DNA from: Pycnopodia helianthoides
Lineage: Eukaryota > Echinodermata > Asteroidea > Forcipulatida > Asteriidae
Direction: 5' to 3'
Assembly (NCBI GenBank): GCA_032158295.1
Contig: CM063262.1
Coordinates: 4,683,394 to 4,747,393, forward strand
DNA: 64,000 bases
The translations under genes were made by a program, and so were the position numbers. This document shows, piece after piece, positions 51,426 to 62,676 of the stretch. The notes beneath the pieces are model-generated. The model was given only the letters and a program-made list of their open reading frames with translations, did no database searches and was not told where the DNA came from. Position 1 is the first letter of the stretch. Each line of letters begins with the position of its first letter.

Positions 51426-51786
51426 TTGACCATAACAAACTTACTCGGTGAGAAGCACCGCATCTTCCCTTCCGAGTCACATGGTTTGGATAATTTGTCA
51501 CCCCAAAACATTTGAATCTGATAACCGATTGGGTTGCTTGATGTCCGTTTGCACATGCTGCGGCCAGAGGATGCGGTTGGTACCCGCTGTCACCTCGCTA
51601 AAAAACGTGGATGTGATCGACGTTCTTGGAAAATACAGGGACATTTTTTTTGGTGCTATTTTCTCAGCAAGTAGACACTGTGTTCAGCTGAAACTTTCAC
51701 ATGTGACTTTTATTGCATCTTCCTTTATAATTGTGCCTATACATCAACATTACTTTAACAAATACCAATCTATGACCCTACCTCTA
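51426..51786 (-). mobile_element. G-family TTAA element, ends decayed
   Basis: AACAAACTTACTCGGTGAGA, CACATGGTTTGGATAATTTG, GATGCGGTTGGTACCCGCTG and CTATGACCCTACCTCTAA. Partly rearranged relative to 54138. The central hairpin is weak. Confidence 0.65.
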
Positions 51787-52308
51787 AGTACGGTAAGGTG
51801 ATGGCAGGTGATGCCAGGATTGTGCATTTTGATGATGCATGGAAATTGCCACACAATCACTCATGAGAAAGACATTATTGGGCCATCGCAGATTAATTTG
51901 CCCTTTGAAAATGGCAGCCATTTTGAAAATTTTGAAAAACCCCAACTATATCCCCCGTGTCTGCCCCATTTCAACCTTTCTACCACAGCTTATGCGTCGG
52001 TCGGCTTCAACTAAGTGACCGTGAGCTTTCGGTACCGATTCTTCAAACACTTGGTGGATGGAACATAAGCAAACCCAAGCCTTGGTTTCAACGAAGGCAA
52101 GAGACAGTCTTCAGACGGTTACGGGGGAATTGATAATTAGCTGAAAAAGGCAATGACCATCCCCAACTCATAATTCCCCCCAAATGAGATCGAAAACAAA
52201 TGAATAGTTCGACCCATTCAAAAAGCCCCCCGGTTTTTCTCCCCCACCCCTACCCCCCCCCCCCAAAAAAAAACTGCTCAGATTCTAGAGTGCCCCAGCA
52301 GCAAATTT
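51787..52308. other. unassigned sequence
   Basis: No feature recognised. Poly-C/poly-A at 52253-52270. Confidence 0.35.
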
Positions 52309-52418
52309 ATTTTCTGCAGCACACGTCGGCTATGGAGTCAACAGTTAAGGGATAGGGAAGAACAGCCTATCCCTTAACTGTTGTCTGTATTGACGAAGTA
52401 TGCTGCAGGAAAAAAAAA
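52309..52418. mobile_element. foldback element with perfect 18-bp hairpin
   Basis: Outer ends TTTTCTGCAGCA (about 52310) and TGCTGCAGGAAAA (52401-52413) are inverted. Inside, CAACAGTTAAGGGATAGG (52339-52356) pairs perfectly with CCTATCCCTTAACTGTTG (52366-52383) around 9 nt. A truncated S1 SINE head follows within 10 bp. Confidence 0.75.
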
Positions 52419-52420
52419 TC

Positions 52421-52490
52421 GCGCCCGGCACGTTAATCCGGAAGTCGTATGTTCAAGTCCCGTTCTCGTAAACTTTTCTTAGTTCACTCC
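52421..52490 (+). mobile_element. S1 SINE, 3' half of tRNA-like head
   Basis: CGCCCGGCACGTTAATCCGG and ATGTTCAAGTCCCGTTCTCG match the anticodon and T arms of the copy at 32706. The D arm with box A is missing. Confidence 0.7.
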
Positions 52491-53587
52491 CAAATTGACC
52501 CACAGTCAGTTTCCTTTGAAGTTTATTAATTGATAACTTTTTAGCAGTGAACTTTCAGATCTAAACTAGACTTATACTTTTTCGATAATATAATCGGTAC
52601 TTTTTCGATAATATCAATACTGTGTAGTTCTTTACTGTCGATCTATAGTACAGACGGCCACTGCTAAAATTCTGGTAAATGATAATTACGATAACATTTT
52701 CATCATGTGGTTTTTTTGCAGTTAGTGTTCCTGTGTAATGTAGAAACAGAAGTGTTCGCGGGCGCTATTATTATTATTATTATGATTTATTTGACCAAGA
52801 CAAACCAGAAAAAAATTACAGAGAAACAAGTACATGAAGATGAAAAAACAAGTAATCCGACAAGTAAATAAGTAAACAAATACATAAGTAAGTAGGCCAT
52901 AGTTTAATAAGAAGTGAAAAGTTTTAAATAAATAATTTAAACAACATTGTATTTTTTATGAAATCATTGAACTTTGTTTAGAAGGAAAACACTGTACTGT
53001 GCGTTGATTTTCTTTCACTGAAATAAACACTGCAAAAAAAAAAATATTATTATAATAATGCATTATTTTATTATCAATTTTCTTTGACGTTGAGGGCGGT
53101 GTTTATCATTAACGTTTATCATGTGTGTGGCAAGTATTATCATTTTGTTTCCTCATTACTTTGGGCGCACTACGCTACGCAAAGCATCGCAAAGCTTCGA
53201 ATAATTTTGCAAACCCACAGCTTTTTCGGTAAATCAAAGAACTGAAGGTCATGGCTGTCATGGATTGTTGAACAAATTTCCAAATTTTGTGCCCCCAGCA
53301 GCGGTGTTGCTGACCTTCAATCTGGGGTTATTTTGGGTAGGTACACAGACCGCTAAAAACGGCAATGTTTTGCTGACGAGCGTTGTAGCTGGCCCCTTTT
53401 CCCAAGATGGAGTCTGGCCAGTTTACTCGTTCATGGGTTTTATATAAAGCTCAACAATTTCAATTGCTAACCTGAACAATTTGAAGGAAAAAAAAACAGT
53501 TTTATTGTCAGCAAATTTGTTTGACTTGATTTTAAGAAGGCTGCCTGCGGAGAGACTTCTATTTGAGTATATTCAAATGTTTAGCAT
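52491..53587. other. unassigned, with (TAT)n and A-rich tract
   Basis: TATTATTATTATTATTATGA at 52767 followed by TTTATTTGACCAAGACAAAC is LINE-3'-end-like in reverse. No coding sequence recognised. Confidence 0.3.
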
Positions 53588-53980
53588 TTAAAGGAACATT
53601 ACAGAATTGGTCTTTGCTAACAAAACAGTTGCTGGCAGTGTAAGCACATTATGTAATCGACCATATACATAAACTGACACACCTGTAGAAGTTTGAGATC
53701 GATCGGCCATCTGGGTCACGAGAAAATAGTGACAAACCGATTACACATTTGCATGAAATCATATAGATTCAACAAATGAATAAAACGCTCACTGAGCGAT
53801 AAACTCCAATCGGAAAATTAGTTTATTCATTTCTCATCAAATATGGCATTTCAGACAGAAATATTTCAAAGGATGTTTTCTACTATCATCATCATTAGAC
53901 CGTGTAAGTTTTATGTAAATCTGTGATCAAAAGTATATTTTACAAGTTTTTTTCTTACCAATTCTGTAATGTTCCTTTAA
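53588..53980 (+). mobile_element. TTAA MITE, C family, intact ends
   Basis: TTAA at 53588-53591 and 53977-53980; same orientation as 15020. Confidence 0.93.
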
Positions 53981-54137
53981 CAATTGGTTGATAAGGGGGA
54001 TCTTATTTAGCATGGTAGTGCACCCATTCGGTTGGAAATGAAATACACATCAAAACTACTATCTGAAATTAAATGCATCTTAGATAAACAAACATGAGTA
54101 AACAATTCATGCAACAAAATAAAGCGTTTGAAGGAAT

Positions 54138-54520
54138 TATAAAAGGGAAGGTCATCGTTTGGTTTTTGTCAACAGATGCTGATTTGTAGGTAGCATTATT
54201 ATAAAGATACAATCAAAGTCAGATGTAAAATTCAGCAGAATACAGCGTCTACTTGCTGAGAAAACAGCAATAAAATTGTCACCGAACGTCGAATTCATCC
54301 ACGTTCAGCGAGGTAATAATAGCGGGTACCGACCGCATCTCTGGCCGCGGCATTCGCAAACGGACACCAAACCCACACAAATTGTTTCTCAGATTCAAAT
54401 GTTTCCATCAAAATTATACTTCGAAGGGAATCCTGCAGCTGCAGCGCTTCTCACCAAGTAAGTTTTTATTGTCATAAATTTTTGGAGTACATGCTTTCCA
54501 GTCTATGACCCTACTTTTAA
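54138..54520 (+). mobile_element. G-family TTAA element
   Basis: TTATAAAAGGGAAGGTCATC at the left (TTAA mutated) and CTATGACCCTACTTTTAA at the right. Contains GTCTACTTGCTGAGAAAACA, GTACCGACCGCATCTCTGGC and CTTCTCACCAAGTAAGTTTT. Confidence 0.8.
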
Positions 54521-54716
54521 ACACACGTGGCCTATGCGTTCTTTCATTATGGGAATTGCACTGACTTGATGTCGAAATATTGATGTAAAAAATTGCTCTT
54601 TCCCCAACCCCTTTTTTTGTAAAACCCCTTTTTTCCAATCAGAATAAAACAGACTTTCAGCTCCTCTATCGATGAAAGTAAAGTTCAAGTCTATCCTGAA
54701 TTTTAAATCATTTAGC
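54521..54716. other. unassigned spacer
   Basis: No feature recognised. Confidence 0.35.
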
Positions 54717-54910
54717 CTTCGAGAAAGACTCTGCTACAGGGTTGAAACGTCAGGCCACTAACTATTTTTTTTCGCATTTGTACAATAGGTCCTTATGGTT
54801 GGTAAGCAGTTTGCAACAGCTAATTCTATTTTGTCATTAATTTACCCTTCAAGAAAGACTTTGCTATAGGGTCGAAACGTCAGGTCAGGCCACTAACCTA
54901 TTTGCATCTT
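54717..54910 (+). repeat. L repeat, one full and one partial copy in tandem
   Basis: CCTTCGAGAAAGACTCTGCT (54717) and CCTTCAAGAAAGACTTTGCT (54847) open two units, each with a form of GGGTYGAAACGTCAGGCC. Only the first continues to GGTTGGTAAGCAGTTTGC. Confidence 0.8.
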
Positions 54911-55600
54911 TTTGTTTTATTACATTTTTCATGTCAGGCATAATTGATATTGGCAATCGATTTAAGCAACGGTGCAGGTTTCAACTGACAGTTTCAAAAC
55001 TCGTCTTAAAACGTTCTTTTAAGGAAATATTTTGCTGTAAAATTGTACTCGTCGTCAGTGATGTAATTCTTATGATTGTCACACGGGGATTTAAATTGTT
55101 GATTGTTTCATTTATTTTATTTATATTTGTTGTTTTTTCCAGGCAGCACACAAACAATACATCAAAGAACTAAAAATATAAACAGAACTAGGCCTATCAG
55201 AGAACAAGCCCGAGAATAACCAACGAGCGAAAATAACTGCTACGGTCTAAAGGCGACCCAAAAAAAAAACAAAAAAAAACACCACCCCAAAACAAACAAA
55301 CAGACACAAACAAAGGCACAAAAGTGTACAACAAGAACACTAAGCGAAACGTCATCAAAATTTGATTGCGTGTGCACGGATCTTTTAACTGACTATTTTT
55401 TGGTCACTGGCTGCTGGTCCAGTTGCGATCTATATATTTTGATGATTTAGGCCAAAAGCAAGCTCCTTTGTATATTCTTATTAATTTTAGTTTGTGCTTT
55501 TGTTTCAAACACAATGAACACGCACAAGATCCCGCTGACAAAACATATACGCCCTATTTTTCTGAGTTGAAAACGCGACTACCAAATTGGATCGGATTTT
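54911..55600. other. unassigned sequence
   Basis: An 80-codon frame at 54931-55173 ends beside a pyrimidine tract and TTTTTTCCAG, which looks like an acceptor, but nothing coding-like follows. Confidence 0.3.
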
Positions 55601-55624
55601 CACAGGTTGTGACAAAGATTACAG

Positions 55625-55700
55625 TGACGTCTTGAATCACGACTAATCCTCGATTCATTACGTCACTCTGTGAGGACACTTACGTCACTAATGTACGTCA
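55625..55700. promoter_or_regulatory. cluster of four CRE/ATF half-sites
   Basis: TGACGT at 55625-55630 and ACGTCA at 55660-55665, 55682-55687 and 55695-55700, two of them in TTACGTCACT. Four six-base sites in 76 bp is well above chance. No start site or exon was found nearby. Confidence 0.4.
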
Positions 55701-56493
55701 TCTTTGGAAAATTACATCCCCATCCTCTAGTTTTCAACTAACACATCAACAACCAAACTATGACAATTTTCTCAAAATGAACAACAGCCAACCATTTAAG
55801 TGAAAACAAAGAAAAATCTGTTGATGTTTTGTCGAGGTTTTTTTTCTTAACTTAGTATTTCAAACGGAAATGAATATCAGATGTAATTGAACTCATCGTA
55901 AATGTTAATGTACTCATTGTCTACTTAATTTTTTACTTTTTATGTAATTATAGCCAATAGAAGCCAAATTTCAGTATTTTTTTTAAGGATGCGGACAAAT
56001 AAAAATATATATCTGTTGGTTAGAATAAAACCAATCATTTTTATGTTCTGTCTCCCCTTTTAATTTTTTTTGTTAACTGGTAGAGTAAAATACGAAATGC
56101 CATTTGGGATAACATCTCCTTATAAAGTCGGCTCTTTATCCACCCCCCCCCATCCCTCCATGGGCCCTTCGCACCTAGCCCGACCACCCTCGGCTATAAT
56201 GTGGAACGATCCCCCTTTTAGATGTTGATACGCAGACAAAACCATCTACATATCGTCTAGACTGTGGACGCATAAAATATTATCAATTATTCGCTCGATT
56301 GGGGGCCCACAAGTTCGGGCGAATGTTGATTTTCTGGTCAATTCGAGTTGGGTGGAACATTTCCCTTCACGTTAAATACACCTAATATGAACAGATGTAG
56401 GAATTGGGGACTTATAACCCGTATCAGTTTAACTTTCTAGGTGGCATGACTCCGTCACTGTTCGAAGGAAAAACGTCTTCGGAATCATTCCAC
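55701..56493. other. unassigned sequence
   Basis: AT-rich. No feature recognised. Confidence 0.4.
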
Positions 56494-56889
56494 TTAAAGG
56501 AACATTACAGAATGGGTTTTTGCTAACAGAAACAGTTGCTGGCAGTGTAAGCACTTTATATAATCCACCATATACATAAACTGACAAACCTGTAGAAGTT
56601 TGAGATCGATCGGCCATTCGGGTCACGAGAAAATAGTGAAAAACCGATTACACATTTGCATGAAATCGTATAGATTCAACAAATGAATAAAACGCTCACT
56701 GAGCGGTAAACTCCTATCGGAAAATTAGTTTATTCGTTTCTCTTATCAAATATGGCGTTTCAGACAGAAATATTTCAAGGGATGTTTTCTACTATCATCA
56801 TCATTAGACCGTGTAAGTTTTATGTAAATCTGTGATCAAAAAGTATATTTTACAAGTATTTTCTTACCAATTCTGTAATGTTCCTTTAA
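56494..56889 (+). mobile_element. TTAA MITE, C family, intact ends
   Basis: TTAA at 56494-56497 and 56886-56889. CGCTCACTGAGCG central. Confidence 0.93.
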
Positions 56890-56976
56890 AAATATTCAGG
56901 CCTTTATCAATTGGAAAAGATCAGGAAAAAATAAGACCACTAGTCACTTCAGTTTCTACTATAAGGACAAAGATCT

Positions 56977-57167
56977 GGGCCTAGCTTTACATAGCTGCTT
57001 AAGCACAAAAAGTAGCCAAGCACAACAAAATTATGCTTAATACCAGAATAAGGTTACCAGCCAAAATACCATGTCACATGTACAATATGTGACTGGTATC
57101 CTGCTTAGCAGACAACTTTTTAGCAATAGTTTCTGCTGATGAGCAGCTCTATATGAAATTAGACCCC
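56977..57167. mobile_element. B element
   Basis: GGGCCTAGCTTTACATAGCT to GCTCTATATGAAATTAGACC. Contains ACCAGCCAAAATACCATGTC and GACTGGTATCCTGCTTAGCA. Confidence 0.85.
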
Positions 57168-57384
57168 GGATTGGCCCAGTTTGAAAGTTGACCGATCAAA
57201 ATAGTTATGAAGTTCATACCATTCCCCCTGAATTGCCATCTGGGAAAATAGCATTTGAATACCCCCGTTGGTTTCAAGATTCAAGTTTATTATATTCCAC
57301 AGTATTTAACCAAACAAAAGTAAATCACAAAAATACATTTATTGTGTAAATGAAATTATAGAGATGATACTGCAGAGGGATTCA
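57168..57384. other. unassigned spacer
   Basis: No feature recognised. Confidence 0.4.
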
Positions 57385-57682
57385 TTAAAGGCAAAGTATA
57401 CCTTTGGTTTTTGGAACCGTTCGATTATTTTAATCCTATGTAGATATACAATAAAACTAACCTGTGAAAATTTAATTTCAAAAGGTGGTACCGTTTTAAA
57501 GATATATATCGCCAAAAATCTGGGGCGGTTATGACAGAAACGTTTCTCAGATTCAAATTTTGGGGGACAAAAAGTGAGATCTTTTTCCATATCCACATTA
57601 TTTTGAATTGAAATATTTCTCAAAATGCTTTATACTATCGAAAGTTTTGGAGTGATTACCAATCGTATATACCTTCCTTTAA
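57385..57682 (-). mobile_element. TTAA MITE, E family, half palindrome
   Basis: TTAA at 57385-57388 and 57679-57682; starts TTAAAGGCAAAGTATACCTT. CAGAAACGTTTCTCAG is present but the left arm of the central hairpin is missing. Confidence 0.9.
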
Positions 57683-58042
57683 GAAGCAAAGCTTGTAGAC
57701 AATGGTCGCCCATGATTGCTCTGGTGAACTTCTGCAATTGTCAATTTCTCATTTTGATATTACTTTTATTTATTATTTTCTGACGACAATAAAAACAGAT
57801 TAGTAGAAATTTCAAAAATAAGAACTCTGCCAAAATATTTCAAGCCGGCAACAATTTGGCCTGGCAGTTTTAAAATCCACTTTCTTAATAATAAAGAAGG
57901 TAGGCCTCTAAAATTATAGATAGACACTGATGCATCAATCAAACTCATGGAGTGATCATTTTCGATTCTATGAGCTCTCCACTATTGCGAAATTTCCCTA
58001 TTTTCCCTTGCTTTTATCATCGACTCTCACCCCATCCCACCG
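57683..58042. other. unassigned sequence
   Basis: No feature recognised. Confidence 0.4.
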
Positions 58043-58318
58043 CAACATTGTGAGAACCAACCCTTTGAAGTATTAATGTTCTTTTTGAGAAAGAGGTAAC
58101 TTCTCACTAAAATTATTTGAAATTGAGAAAGGCCTCAGGCACGAAACCTTTCTCAGGCATTTGAAAGCACACAATTCTGTGCAACAAAACTGGTTTTTTT
58201 TTTGTTCTTCTTGCAACTTCGATGACCAATTGTGACTAAATTTTCACAGGTTTGTCATTTTATGCATATTATGTTGGCATATGTTTGACAATTTACAAAA
58301 AGTATATGCTGCCTTTAA
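58043..58318 (+). mobile_element. H-family TTAA element, 5'-truncated
   Basis: Begins at ACATTGTGAGAACCAACCCT and ends AAAGTATATGCTGCCTTTAA, TTAA at 58315-58318. Central arms GAGAAAGGCCTC (58125-58136) and GAAACCTTTCTC (58143-58154), 10 of 12 paired. Right TTAA shared with the next element. Confidence 0.8.
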
Positions 58319-58713
58319 AGACAAAGTAGGGCTTTATACCTTTGGTTTTTGGAACCGTTCGATTGTTTTAATCCTATATAAATATATTTATATACAATAA
58401 AACTAACCTGTGAAAATTTCTTTCCAAAAGGTGGTAGCGTTTTTTGAGATATCACCGAAAATCCGGAGCGGTTTTGTCCACGCAGGAAGAACAATCCTCC
58501 ATATTTTGAGAAACGTTTCTGACAGAAACGCTTCTCAGCTTCAAATGTGTTCTGATAAAAACTGATATAGTTTTTTTCCATAACCACATTACTCCGAAGT
58601 GGAATGATTCTCAAAATGCTTTATCCTATCGAAAGCTGCTGTACCTCTAACCAAATCAGTTTCTATTGCCATTAATTTTAAGAGTGATTACCGAACGTAT
58701 ACCTTCCCTTTAA
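58315..58713 (-). mobile_element. TTAA MITE, E family, near complete
   Basis: TTAA at 58315-58318 and 58710-58713. Central arms GAGAAACGTTTCT (58508-58520) and AGAAACGCTTCTC (58524-58536), 12 of 13 paired. Confidence 0.9.
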
Positions 58714-59356
58714 AAACTCTCACAAGTTCAATAGTTGGGTCGCAAACAGTATGGATACTGGTCTTGGACAGTTACCAATGTTGACCGCGTGCTCTAAAAA
58801 ATACCATTGGAAAAAGGCTGCCATACGTACTTTTTGGTTTCACATACTGTACATATACGGTGAGTCTACATGTACATGTCTGTCTACGCATTATAAATCA
58901 ACCATACCCGTTTGTAATAACCCTGAACGTTTCTAGACTAGACAAACATAATGACAGTACCAGACACACAATTATTCGTCTGATTTATAATTTGCAAGAG
59001 ATTTTTTAAATTAATAAAGGTTTTTTTTTCTCCGAGTAAATATTGAGTTTTCTTTCTGACCGTAAGCGCTTGTTTTACATTTTTTTTTTCAAATCAGATT
59101 AAAAGATGGGTGTATATTTCCAATGGTTTCCGATATATTTTGTTCCTTTTTTAGTCAAAGCAAAATTAATCTTTCTGACAACAAATAAATATTTCATGCT
59201 AAAAACAAAAAACATTGGTTTAAATTACTGTCAGAAACGACATGGCACAAATTTACAAATTTGAAATATGCAATGTACTCATTCATTTACAAGATTTTTG
59301 CTTTTGAAGTAGAAAAAGGGACACATGGAACAATTTGCCAAACTTCATCAAAACTA
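58714..59356. other. unassigned sequence
   Basis: AT-rich. No feature recognised. Confidence 0.4.
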
Positions 59357-59515
59357 GGCCTACTCCAAATGAGAACATTTCCAAATCTATGCTGAAAACG
59401 TACCTCTTTAATTGAATAATTGCTAATTTATGATGTAAAGCGCTTCAGTAAATTTGTCTAAGGCGCTATATGAGTATGGCTTAATAATAATAATATTATT
59501 ACTGTTATTATTAAA
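59357..59515 (+). pseudogene. LINE remnant, ORF end and 3' tail
   Basis: The frame NENISKSMLKTYLFN followed by TGA (59413-59415) matches the common LINE C-terminus FKxxLKTYLFN. Then GATGTAAAGCGCTTCAG, AAGGCGCTATATGAGT and an AAT/TAT-rich end, the familiar 3' UTR arrangement of CR1/L2-type LINEs. Only the last few codons remain, so it is a 5'-truncated, inactive copy. Confidence 0.8.
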
Positions 59516-59939
59516 TAAAAAATACATGATATTCTGTGACATTATAGCTGATTGTTTTAATGTCAATTATTAATAAAACATCGGGGAAAGATATAAATGA
59601 ACAAAGGTATAACTAAAAGAAGTAGGGCTTCAAAACTCTTCAAGGCAAACATTGCTAAAGTTTCTTATCAATTCATAAGTTCGGTCATAAATAACTTATT
59701 ATGAGCTAGTATCAAACGGAAAAAGCATCCCAGTAGCTTGGACCGGGAGAAGGCGGTATAGTCCCGCCGGTATATGCTTCGAAACGACCCGTGCCCTGGC
59801 ACGTTGACGTGATGCCACCCCCGGCACTCTCGTTGACGCCAACCCAATACACTGCATTTATAACCCATGTTGTAGGACGATAATCTCATAAAACACTGAT
59901 ATGGGCACAAACGTTCTTGGCACTTTCCTCAATATGAGC
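59516..59939. other. unassigned, CpG-rich patch at 59730-59850
   Basis: On the minus strand GGGTTATAAATGCAG is TATA-like, with CpG-rich sequence about 30-130 bp downstream. A minus frame (59910-59668, 80 codons) crosses it but has no domain. A short promoter is possible but unproven. Confidence 0.25.
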
Positions 59940-60326
59940 TTAAAGGCAGTGGACACTATTGGTAATTACTCAAAATAATTATTAGCATAAAACCTTACTT
60001 GGTAACGAGTCATGGGGAGAGGTTGACAGAATATAAAACATTGTGAGAAACGGCTCCCTCTGAAGTGACATAGTTTTCGAGAAAGAAGTAATTTTCCACG
60101 AATTTGATTTTGAGACCTCAGAATTAGAAATTGAGGTCTCGAAATCAACCATCTGAAAGCACACAACTTCGTGTGACAAGGGTGTTTTTTCTTTCATAGT
60201 TATCTCGCAACTTCGACGACCAATTGAGCTCAAGTTTTTACAGGTTTGATATTTTATCCATATGTTGAGATACACCAAGTGAGAAACTGGTCTTTGACAA
60301 TTACCAACAGTGTCCAGTGTCTTTAA
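59940..60326 (+). mobile_element. TTAA MITE, H family
   Basis: TTAA at 59940-59943 and 60323-60326. Central GAGACCTCA (60112-60120) pairs with TGAGGTCTC (60132-60140). Confidence 0.92.
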
Positions 60327-60711
60327 TGGCAGTGGATACTTTTGGTAATTACTCAAGAAATGCATTACCATCAAAACTTACTTGGTAGGGAGCACCCTGA
60401 GAGCTGCTGATAGTAAATAAAATTGTGAAAAACGACTCCCTCTGAAGTGATGTAATTTTTGACAAAGATGTAATTTTTCAGTAAAATATTTGAATCTGAG
60501 AAAGGCTTCGGGCATGAAGCCTTTCTCGGGCATTCGAAAGCACAGAATTCTATGCAAGGCTGTTTTTTTTTTTTCGTTATTTTCTTGCAACTTCGATGAC
60601 CAACTGAGCAAAACATTTCACAGGTTTATCATGTTATATGCATATTACGTTGGGATACACCAAGTGAAGCTACTAGTCTCTGACAATTACCAAAAGTATA
60701 TCCTGCCTTTA
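60323..60711 (+). mobile_element. TTAA MITE, H-variant, abutting
   Basis: Begins TTAATGGCAGTGGATACTTT at the previous element's TTAA and ends GTATATCCTGCCTTTA. Central arms GAGAAAGGCTTC (60498-60509) and GAAGCCTTTCTC (60516-60527) pair perfectly around GGGCAT. Confidence 0.88.
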
Positions 60712-61123
60712 GATTCTAGGTTCGATTTTTGGCTGATTTGACCCAAAAATTGAGATGTAGGTTTAAAAATAGTTTAAAAATATATAAATAGATTCGAGAA
60801 AGTTGGAAGCTTTTATTTAAGATATTGCACGAAATAAACTCCACCAAAGATAACAAGTGGTAGTTAATAATAATAAAAAAAACTTGTTTTCACTATTAAC
60901 TATTGTCGGTATCCTGTCATTGTCTCACGGATGCATCAGCTATGTACAAACAATTGTGCATGTTACATGTTAGGTTGTGCATTGTCCGTGGCATATTATG
61001 CGAAAGTTTATTGCATGATTTCGTTTCGAAAACATCACCATCTGTCAAAATGTGTTCACAATTCAAAACAAATTCTCTCGGCGAAAATCGGGCAATGAAC
61101 AACGTCAACTACTGCTAACATGC
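60712..61123. other. unassigned sequence
   Basis: No feature recognised. Confidence 0.4.
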
Positions 61124-61510
61124 TTAAAGACACTGGACACCTTTGGTAATTGTCAAAGACCAGTCTTCTCACTTGATGTAAGTCAACATATTCACAAAAT
61201 AACAAACCTGTGAAAATTTGAACTCAATTGGTCGTCGAAGTTGCGAGATAATAATGGGAAAAAACACCCTTGTCACACGAAGTTGTGTTCTTTCAGATGC
61301 TTGATTTCGAGACCCCACGCGTGAGGTCTCAAAATCAATTCAAATATTTTACTGAGAAATTATTTCTTTCTCAAAAACTACGTTACTTCAGAGGGGGCCG
61401 TTTCTCACAATGTTTTATACTATCAACAGCTCTCCATTGCTCATTACCAAGTAAGTTTTTATGCTGACAATTATTTTTAGTAATTACCAATAGTTTCCAG
61501 TGCCTTTCAA
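61124..61510 (-). mobile_element. TTAA MITE, H family, reverse
   Basis: TTAAAGACACTGGACACCTT at the left, TTTCCAGTGCCTTTCAA at the right (TTAA mutated). Central GAGACCCC (61309-61316) and GAGGTCTC (61323-61330), one mismatch. Confidence 0.88.
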
Positions 61511-61819
61511 ACAAACACACCGTTGTACTTGAGTTTTAAAAATGGTGAAAAAAGGGCACGAAACGGTCCTCGCGTCTTTATTTCTGTGACATAATAAAAG
61601 ATAAAACTATACCCCAGCTAAACATTCAGTTTACTTAATTTTCCCAAATGTATTTGAAAAAGAGAACCTTCGGCACATAGACTAAACTCTAGTTCTGAAG
61701 TTCATCGACAAAGTTGTGCCATGCAGTAAAGGTATAATATTATGGTCATAGATTGGTGAATATTCGGGCAAGTTCGGATGGGCGACTAGGAACCAGAAAC
61801 AGTGTGTCAATGTGTGACG
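61511..61819. other. unassigned sequence
   Basis: No feature recognised. Confidence 0.35.
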
Positions 61820-62054
61820 TAGCTCTCGAATTTACTGTGTACAGGCGCTGTGTGTGTGCATGGTGAGAGTGCGGTGTGCTATTTTTTTAGAGTCAGTCGG
61901 GGGACTGGGGTTGTATCGCATTCAGGCGGCTGAGGTTTTAGTATCCTTGCTCTATGGTTTTAGCTAGAGTACTTGTCTACACAGCCTTGATATCAAGGCT
62001 AAGATCGACCAGGCTCCAGTGCATGGTCGAGCTAGCCAATCTCCCTGGTTTCTG
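61820..62054 (+). other. possible non-coding first exon with strong donor
   Basis: The segment is GC-richer than its surroundings and ends GGTTTCTG before GTAAGT (62055), a near-perfect 5' splice site. Two frames are open over the last 70-90 nt but neither has an ATG with good context. AGCCTTGATATCAAGGCT at 61983-62000 is a perfect 18-bp palindrome. A TGACGTAGC site lies at its start (about 61815). It may be a 5' UTR exon, or a chance donor. Confidence 0.25.
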
Positions 62055-62077
62055 GTAAGTCTATAGTCACTCTCGTC

Positions 62078-62298
62078 GAGACCTCAGAATTAGAATTTGA
62101 GGTCTCGAAATCAACCATCTGAAAGCACACAACCTCGTGTGACAAGGGTGTTTTTTCTTTCACAGTTATCTCGCAACTTTGACGACCAATTGAGCTCAAT
62201 TTTTTTACAGGTTTGTTATTTTATCCATATGTTGAGATACACCAAGTGAGAAGACTGCATGGTCTTTGACAATTACCAATAGTGTTCAGTGTCTTTAA
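62078..62298 (+). mobile_element. H-family element, 3' half from the central palindrome
   Basis: Begins exactly at GAGACCTCA (62078-62086), pairing with TGAGGTCTC (62098-62106), and ends TTCAGTGTCTTTAA at 62298. The 5' half is absent, so the break lies at the palindrome. Confidence 0.85.
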
Positions 62299-62676
62299 AA
62301 GCTGGTTCATGGGGACTTCTTTATATTCCTCATATTGTACGCGAACTTCAGTAACCCAAAAGGGTAAAGCAAATGCTACAAAAGTTAAAACAGCAGTACA
62401 TTTTTCGAAGATATGCATCATTTAACTATAGGTCATCCCGGACAATTTAAACGAAAACAAATTAATTCAATTGAACACCCGGCTCATTCAATTTTGTTTG
62501 AAGATCAATGGTTTAGCTGAATCAGCATTCAACGGTCGATCAAAAGGAGTGAATCAACTTCAACAGTTTAGCATTCACTGGTCAAATAAGATAATTTTTC
62601 TTGGATTCACTTGGATTATCTATCTAGCTGCCGCATATATGAATATCGGTAAAAAAGAATCAGAATTTAATTCATA
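62299..62676. other. unassigned sequence
   Basis: A 68-codon plus frame (62471-62677) has no domain. Confidence 0.35.

Noticed and set aside
54717..54910. Hammerhead ribozyme suggested by CGAAACGTC in L repeats.
   Set aside because: The required CTGATGA-type core and a stem II are absent in all L copies and in 63296-63497.
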